From Cristatella mucedo (Eukaryota > Bryozoa > Phylactolaemata > Cristatellidae): a stretch of DNA of 64,000 bases. Shown here piece by piece: positions 1 to 64,000 of this stretch. The notes under the pieces were generated by a model. The model saw only the letters and a list, made by a program, of their open reading frames with translations. It was not told where the DNA came from and searched no databases. The position numbers and the translations under genes are program-made. The stretch covers positions 936,501-1,000,500 of the forward strand of contig WPIO01000058.1 of NCBI GenBank assembly GCA_009760855.2, in the 5' to 3' direction. The first letter of the stretch is position 1. Every line of letters starts with the position of its first letter.

Positions 1-234
1 ATGCTTCTGCAAGCTTGTTACCGTGCATGTCATTAACCCTCGGTCAGTGGCGGGCCAGGAGTTTCGTTGATAACATAGGATATAATTTCGTTGTTGGTGA
101 TGGTCAGGGCCCGCATAGGAATGGGGGGGGGGTGGCTTAGTCACTACCGCGCTGGAAGGGGGATATTTGCCCCTGCCCTCTACCTTGGCTCTACCACTGC
201 CCTTGGCTATTGATCATCTTAGAGTTTTAAATCG

Positions 235-295
235 CCTGATAGACATTTAGTTCACTGACGGTGCTATACAAACAAACTTATTATTATTATAGGCA
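235..295 (+). mobile_element. LINE-A 3' tail fragment
   Basis: TTTAGTTCACTGACGGTGCTA followed by an ATT run, a degraded 3' hairpin and tail. Confidence 0.4.
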
Positions 296-399
296 AACCT
301 AGCGTTATTCAGAAATAAGAAAGAATAGCCCTCAACATGGGCTCACCCATCATACCTCCAGCAGCTTCTGCATGCACTGCTTGTTTCCTTTTGCAAGTG

Positions 400-960
400 A
401 CATTTCAATAGACGATCACATCAGCTCCACAGTCAAGCCGGCCTACTTTAAAAAAAATTGGAGCCTGCTTAGGCAAAGATACCACAGCTAAGCTATGCTA
501 TGCATTCGTAACATGCTGCCATGTAACTCGACTACTAGCAGGTCATCTTGCCTGTACAGTAAGATGCTTCCAGCTGGTGCCAAAACTCTGCACTCTTACT
601 TGTTTGCCGTGAATGTGGCAACTACCGCATGACTAAACGTCATACCAAACTGCACTAGCTCCTTATCAAGCAGCAATTAATGACTTCATGAATCTGTCAC
701 TCACTTTTAGAGGTCCTTTCATTCTCTAGCTCTAACCAACCTATCCGAAATTATTCATTAATCAGTCTCTGCAACCTACCACCAACGTGCTCTTCTGGCT
801 CAAGTTGTTCAGCTGTACCTCTAACCAAACTTGAAGTCCTTTGGAGACCATGCCTTTAGTTCGTACGCTCACAAAGCCAGGAACTCGCTCGAGTGAAACG
901 GCCGGCTCTCTCCTGGCTTGATGACATTTGAAAAGAAGCTAAGAAACGCACGGGTTCCTC
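400..960 (+). mobile_element. LINE-A fragment, degraded
   Basis: Starts with GACGATCACATCAGCTCCAC and the AGTCAAG..GCCTACTTT block, then scattered matches to the C-terminal region, ending near the ACATTTGAAAAGAAGCTAA motif. Confidence 0.65.
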
Positions 961-1377
961 AAACCATTTGATCTATTTGTAAGACGGTGCCCCTTTTCTG
1001 TTCGCGAGTAAAGAGACCGAGCCGAGCTATCAGTTTTTCCAGTCATCAGCTGCCGGGACTCATTTCTAGGGCACGATGCTCAGGCAAGGTGCGAGCACGA
1101 TAAGAAAGCCAGCTTCAGTCGCTTCCACGGCAACAAACAAGACAACAAGTGTGTGGTCTCTTCGAGCACGTGGCCAGCGAACGTGGCCACGGAATGCATT
1201 AAAGACCCAGCGGTATCGGCAGTACAGTACTAGTTGCTGTGGTGTGAAACAGACTCAAAAAGTTCGCACGGCAACCTTTCAGGTCGCAGCTACAGCAACG
1301 TGACCACCACAGCAGCTTCAGCTGCAGAGAGGGGGGGGGGGGGTGGGGTGGGCAGGTTGAGTCATGAACTATGATGT

Positions 1378-1535
1378 AGTACTGGCTGATTTAACAGCCT
1401 CTTTTTGTATATTGGCACAAGACCCTTAAAGGCTATCACCACTGCTTGGTGTGGCAATAAAGGATCGCCAGCCGCAGGATTCGAACCCACGATCTCGGGG
1501 CCGAGGTCGCCAAGAGCAACCACCTTACGTCGAGC
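1378..1535 (-). mobile_element. SINE-1 copy
   Basis: Tail, central hairpin and a perfect B box (GGATTCGAACC on plus, 1,477-1,487). The A-box end is lost. It ends about 30 bases from PRMT5 exon 13's donor. Confidence 0.82.
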
Positions 1536-1564
1536 GCAGCTACTGCCACGGCACAGTGGACTAC

Positions 1565-21065
<19,501 letters not shown>

Positions 21066-21185
21066 CGAACGAGCCCGCGAGTTAACCGATTCACAGGCGT
21101 TACAACGGGAATCGCTGTAACAGATTGTCCGCACGCATCCGCCACTGACCTGCTCTGAAGTCGGTGAAGAAATACACATACACTC

Positions 21186-21260
21186 ACACGCACGCACGCG
21201 CGCACACGCACGCACGCGCGCACACGCACGCACGCGCGCACACGCACGCACGCACACACA
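21186..21260. repeat. 18-bp CG-rich minisatellite, alternating purine-pyrimidine
   Basis: About four units of CACGCACGCACGCGCGCA, ending in CACACACA. Every step alternates pyrimidine and purine, the pattern that favours Z-DNA. It lies about 120 bases upstream of the PRMT5 ATG, so it falls in the likely promoter or 5' UTR. Confidence 0.9.
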
Positions 21261-22189
21261 TCTGACGCGTTCATTGAGGTCTATAAGCAAGCCTCTCTTG
21301 ATGGGCACACACAATTTTGTTTGGGCGAAAGTGTTATGGGATTTACCGGTCGTATCTGGAAGGAAGATTCTGGCTTGGAGCTTGTGGCTTTGTAGAGCAC
21401 CATGAGATTTGATAAGTTTTACGCCAGCGAAGCGATACTATTTGTCTTCAAAGTGTTTCAGAAAGCACTGAATGAATTAACGCATTAGCTGCGTCGTCAT
21501 GAATGACTTTGGAAGGCGATGCGTCCCGAGACCGGAGGTCGCACAGGTAAATATGCCTTCAGGCATTTTACTTTGATTTTGAAATTGTTTTAACAGCAAA
21601 ATCGTGACACAATCTATAAAATTGCGTATGTTTTCGGCACTCGTCGAGGGGCTCCAGCCCCGGTCTGGTAAGAAGCGGTAGGCCTGACGTGGTCCGAGCT
21701 GTTGATGCAGCACACAACTGATCGAAGATTGACTCAATGGATTTAAGCCTCAAACTTCCTAAGTAGGAAGTGGAGACGATATCGTTAATACTGGCCGATA
21801 GACAGGCAGCTCCTCCAAAAGTAGCACGCTCACAGTCACGTGACTCGGGACGCGGCATAAACTCGTCTGCCGCCTGCGAGCATGGTAGGAAGAGGGCCTG
21901 GTATGCCGACATGCAGAAGCACGCATCATGTACGTCAATAAGTCTTTGGTGTGTAGTTTTATTATATAAAAATATTTGATAAATATGGTAAATCACACAA
22001 ACAATACTGTTGGCGATTCAAATCGCACCGACAACAGTCTTAATTTAAATAAGTGAAAATAGTGATTTTATGAGAATTCCCATGGCTACTTTTATTACAT
22101 TCAGTTTTCTTTCCCTTTACGTCGGCAATCGTTTTGTTTCTATTTTCTTTGCAATCATCATCACGCCGCTTTTGTTCGCTGGAAGTTTG

Positions 22190-22530
22190 AATCCGTCAAG
22201 TGAGAGATTGATTGCCCTATATGATTGTTTCTAGTGATAGCTCTATTTGATATTCCACCAGTAGCCAGAACGGTAACAATCTCCTTCAGGCTCTTTCGCT
22301 CAAAGAAATCGGCAATCGTTTTTGTTCTCTTATGGTTCATGGGCTCCTCCTTGGATGTACACCATCCAGCAGTTTTATCGAAATCAATTCTATGCGTTTT
22401 CAGATGACTCTTCAGCGTTGACGTGGAGTTTCCCTAACGCTTGATTAGTGTTTTGCTTCATCCACATTGACCTTCTAGCTCTTTTGCAATTGGATTCTTT
22501 CGGTTTGCGACATATTCCCAAACTAAAGAC
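22190..22530 (-). mobile_element. hAT-like transposon remnant (BED finger region)
   Basis: Translated on the minus strand with breaks: VWEYVAN, then NSTSTLKSHLKTH (second half of a BED zinc finger), KTIADFF and LATGGISNRAI. This order, BED finger followed by IADFF and a GIS.RAI segment, is typical of hAT transposase N-termini. Stops and frameshifts show it is dead. The surrounding AT-rich block may be the rest of the element; no terminal repeats were identified. Confidence 0.55.
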
Positions 22531-23107
22531 ATGGCTAAAAAGGACATCAATATTTGTTTACGCTACAAGATCAATTTAATTAATCTTACTTAACTTTTGA
22601 AAAATTGCTTTTTTATTTTTTTGACCAATTTGATAAAACCATCATAGCGAATCACTAGCACATTCAAAAGAAGTTAAAACAAATTCTTTTTCGCTACACA
22701 TTTCATATCTATAATAAACGTCGGAGCTTCAATTGTAGTATCTTTTTATTTAGAAATTTCCGTTAGAAAAAGTGAAACAAAAAACAGCTGTTTACTGACT
22801 TCTGTTGATTTTGGGCGAAAAAAACTGGTTTTTAAGGTTACTGTTAAAGTTACAGGAAACTCTACTCCGGGAACAATAGTCGAACGAGCACGTGCAGCAT
22901 GTCAAGCAGTGAAACCCACCCCATTTCTCCCCAACTGCACATCATTTTTACATTTTCCTTTTTTACATTTATGGGATTTTTTATAACCGGTGAATGCTAA
23001 AGATGCATGCATGGGCACAGTGACGTTCAAAGTAGAAGCCATGTTGAATAATCAAGCATTCTATTTTCATTGCCTACCTGCTGAGGGAGTTGGTCCATTT
23101 TCTGCAG

Positions 23108-23335
23108 TTCGATCTCTCCTCAGCTCAATGGTTGAGCATGCGAACCTTAGTTTGTAGTCTATGGGCTTCATGCTTGTGAGAGCTTGGGTTTCTGTTTAGT
23201 GATTGGTTCGGGGATTGGATTTTCAGCTTCATTTGGACGCAAATTCGCAGCTTTTGTATATGCACATTCATTGGGCTCGGTGCTCCAGGTGCTGTGCACC
23301 TCAGAGGCACACCAGATTACATAAAAAAAAGACGA
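23108..23335 (+). mobile_element. Possible tRNA-like SINE with A-rich end
   Basis: GCTCAATGGTTGAGCATGCGA resembles a tRNA D-arm/A box, a TGGTTCGGGGATTGG block follows about 90 bases later, and the segment ends in a short A-rich run. Only one copy was seen in the window, so the call is tentative. Confidence 0.3.
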
Positions 23336-23964
23336 TTCTCAGAGAAAGCTTTAGTAATGTATTTGTTTGCCTTTAAGCTCGTTCAGCGAGACAGGAATGC
23401 ACCAGAAACCTAGAAAAAGAAAAAGATGTGTACGTGCATCTATGGTCAACTTTGACTAAAGTGCAGTAAACAATCCAGGTACGAAAAACACTCAAACAAA
23501 AATATCACATTCAATACTAGCAAAGTGCAGTGATGTGCAACGCCAGAGAGCCTTGCTTTGGCTATTCTCGTGGCTAGCTATAAGCTGCCTAGGTTGTGCA
23601 ATTGTAACCAAGTGCACCGTCGCGGTCTTGAACAAACCGCTCCTCCCACAGTCAAGTAGGTTCTAGTGGCATGTATCACAGCTCAAAGTTGGCCATCGCA
23701 TGTGAAGAAATGCAGATTCCGGCCTAAATGAGAACCACGATCGAGCACGCCAGTGCGAAAAGGCGGCCTTGCGCCACGGCTGCAGCTGACGGCATGACGG
23801 CGACGCCAAGCATACCCTCGAGCCCAACGTCGGGTTGGTTGGTGATGCCACCGGCCTGGCAAAAGAAGGCGCAGTGCAAGAGCTACCGGTGCCGTCGGCA
23901 TCCACGTGCGGCTGCGCCTCGCTTTATCCGACGTGCGTGCCAGCGCGAGGCGCAGCACAGCCGG

Positions 23965-63030
<39,066 letters not shown>

Positions 63031-63046
63031 CTTGGTCGGCAGTGAG

Positions 63047-63837
63047 CTGCTCATATCTCCTATATAATACAGCAGCACTATATAGTGAAGCGCTGCCACA
63101 CTCTGGTATTCCAGACAGAGCAGATGGCAGCGGCTCCGGCATATTCACGAGCTACATGCACACATTAATGCAGCAAGCTCACAAGCCCGCACACATTCTC
63201 ACATCCACGCCCACACAGAAACAAGACCTGGGCTCAAAACCTCACAGTCGGAAGCACATGCCGTTGTCAGCAGCTTCCTTCACTGGGCTCACATCGAGCC
63301 AGCAGCGAAAGTTGCTGATCCGCTATGGTGGGCGTCCAAAGCTGTGAAAAAGCGACTGTGTGCTGCGACAAAATGGCAGCAACGGACGGCCATAAATTCA
63401 AACGCTTGCCCAATCCTGCTAACTGGATGAGCTGGAGAGCTATGCTACCATGTAAAGAAAGAGGGATTTAAAGTGAGAAAAGACAGCTTGACTCCCGTGA
63501 TGCTGCTACTTATGATTCAAGAGAAGTCTGGGGAGCCACTGAGGAATATCTCTGCCCGTAGTGTGTGAACAAGTGCAATCCTAGAAGCTCACAATTTAAC
63601 AGGGTTTGCTATGAACCACCTGACAGCTACCAGGGATGCAAAGACACAAAAAGGATCCACAAAAGACACAGTGCAGTGGACGGTACGCTAGGCGACGTCT
63701 CTTTGCGATTGCTGTTTCAATGAGCAGTATTGCCCAGGCACAGATCAGTCGAGCTCACAAAGGCACTCGTTCGGAGGACTTTCAGTGATCTTGCACTTAA
63801 ATGAAATCTCCCCAAAAAATTATTTTAGCTTATTCAT
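63047..63837. other. NHE intron or upstream region, no exon seen
   Basis: The preceding NHE exons (helices before [12 protein letters not shown]) should lie further right. I looked for the conserved upstream helix block here and did not find it. Confidence 0.5.
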
Positions 63838-63955
63838 TTGTTTAGCGTTGGAAGATCCAAGCGGCTATCACCACCTCTTGCAGTTGGCAATGCAAATCAC
63901 CCTCTGCAGGATTCGAACCCACGACCTCTGTCGTGAAGAGCAAGCACCTGTTAGC
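63838..63955 (-). mobile_element. SINE-1 copy, partial
   Basis: Hairpin (CACCTCTTGCAGTTGG), a perfect B box (GGATTCGAACCC on plus) and GACCTCTGTCGTGAAGAGCA. It lies near the window's right edge. Confidence 0.75.
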
Positions 63956-64000
63956 TCGTTCATTCCCACGTGAAGAGTCGGGAGCAGCCTACGTCACTGC

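Larger units (their letters stand above)
21066..23964. other. Intergenic region between NHE stop and PRMT5 start
   Basis: About 2.9 kb separate the two same-strand genes. It holds the PRMT5 5' flank with a CG-rich alternating repeat, an unremarkable stretch (21,300-21,950), an AT-rich block (about 21,950-22,850) with a hAT-like remnant, and a possible SINE at 23,108-23,335. No other gene was recognised. Confidence 0.75.

Noticed and set aside
1090-1215. Possible next PRMT5 exon (minus) with FAGHVLEE
   Set aside because: FAG recalls HGFAGYFE in the beta-barrel, but flanking residues do not match and no convincing splice sites frame it.
1477-1488. Isolated tRNA genes suggested by perfect B boxes (also 8,580, 14,710, 53,600, 63,910)
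   Set aside because: Each B box sits in a repeated SINE body; no acceptor stem or anticodon arm folds.
21186-21260. CRISPR-like array
   Set aside because: Units are contiguous 18-mers with no spacers, in an animal genome; it is a minisatellite.

Overview
This is a stretch of animal nuclear genome (about 64 kb, no bacterial-type gene packing). I read it as an invertebrate metazoan, but I cannot place it in a phylum. The case rests on two intron-rich, animal-type genes with GT-AG splice sites that keep phase from exon to exon, many decayed L2/CR1-like LINEs, tRNA-derived SINEs, Tc1 and hAT remnants, and numerous microsatellites.

Both genes lie on the minus strand. (1) A plasma-membrane Na+/H+ exchanger (SLC9A1-5 type, closest by eye to NHE2/3/5) runs from about 63.0 kb down to its stop at 23,965. 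Eleven exons give 952 codons of continuous frame, from the ion-binding helices through the last membrane helices and CHP-binding region to a long disordered, acidic tail. Its N-terminal exons lie beyond the right edge. (2) PRMT5 (type II protein arginine methyltransferase) runs from its ATG at 21,065 to at least 1,565. Thirteen exons give 480 codons, covering the TIM barrel and the Rossmann methyltransferase core; the C-terminal beta-barrel is off the left edge. Most exons are short (59-313 nt) and introns reach about 7 kb. The two functions are unrelated, so nothing suggests they act together.

Nearly everything else is intronic or intergenic repeat. LINE family A has an (ATT)n tail preceded by a conserved hairpin. 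LINE family B has an (ACATT)n tail. SINE-1 is tRNA-derived with a good B box. SINE-2 is a tRNA-like head joined to a tail that resembles the 3' hairpin of LINE-A. A Tc1 transposase remnant lies in an NHE intron and a BED-finger/hAT remnant lies in the AT-rich spacer between the genes. Simple repeats include GACA, GA, CA/GT, CATA, CT, an 80-bp alternating purine-pyrimidine tract just upstream of the PRMT5 start, and a 125-bp AT tract.

The most notable observations are the LINE-A/SINE-2 shared 3' hairpin with an apparent compensatory change, a 73-bp-arm inverted repeat in the first part of an NHE intron, a likely GC-AG intron in PRMT5, a twin VLPWRQ motif in the NHE tail, and an unexplained 223-codon intronic ORF.
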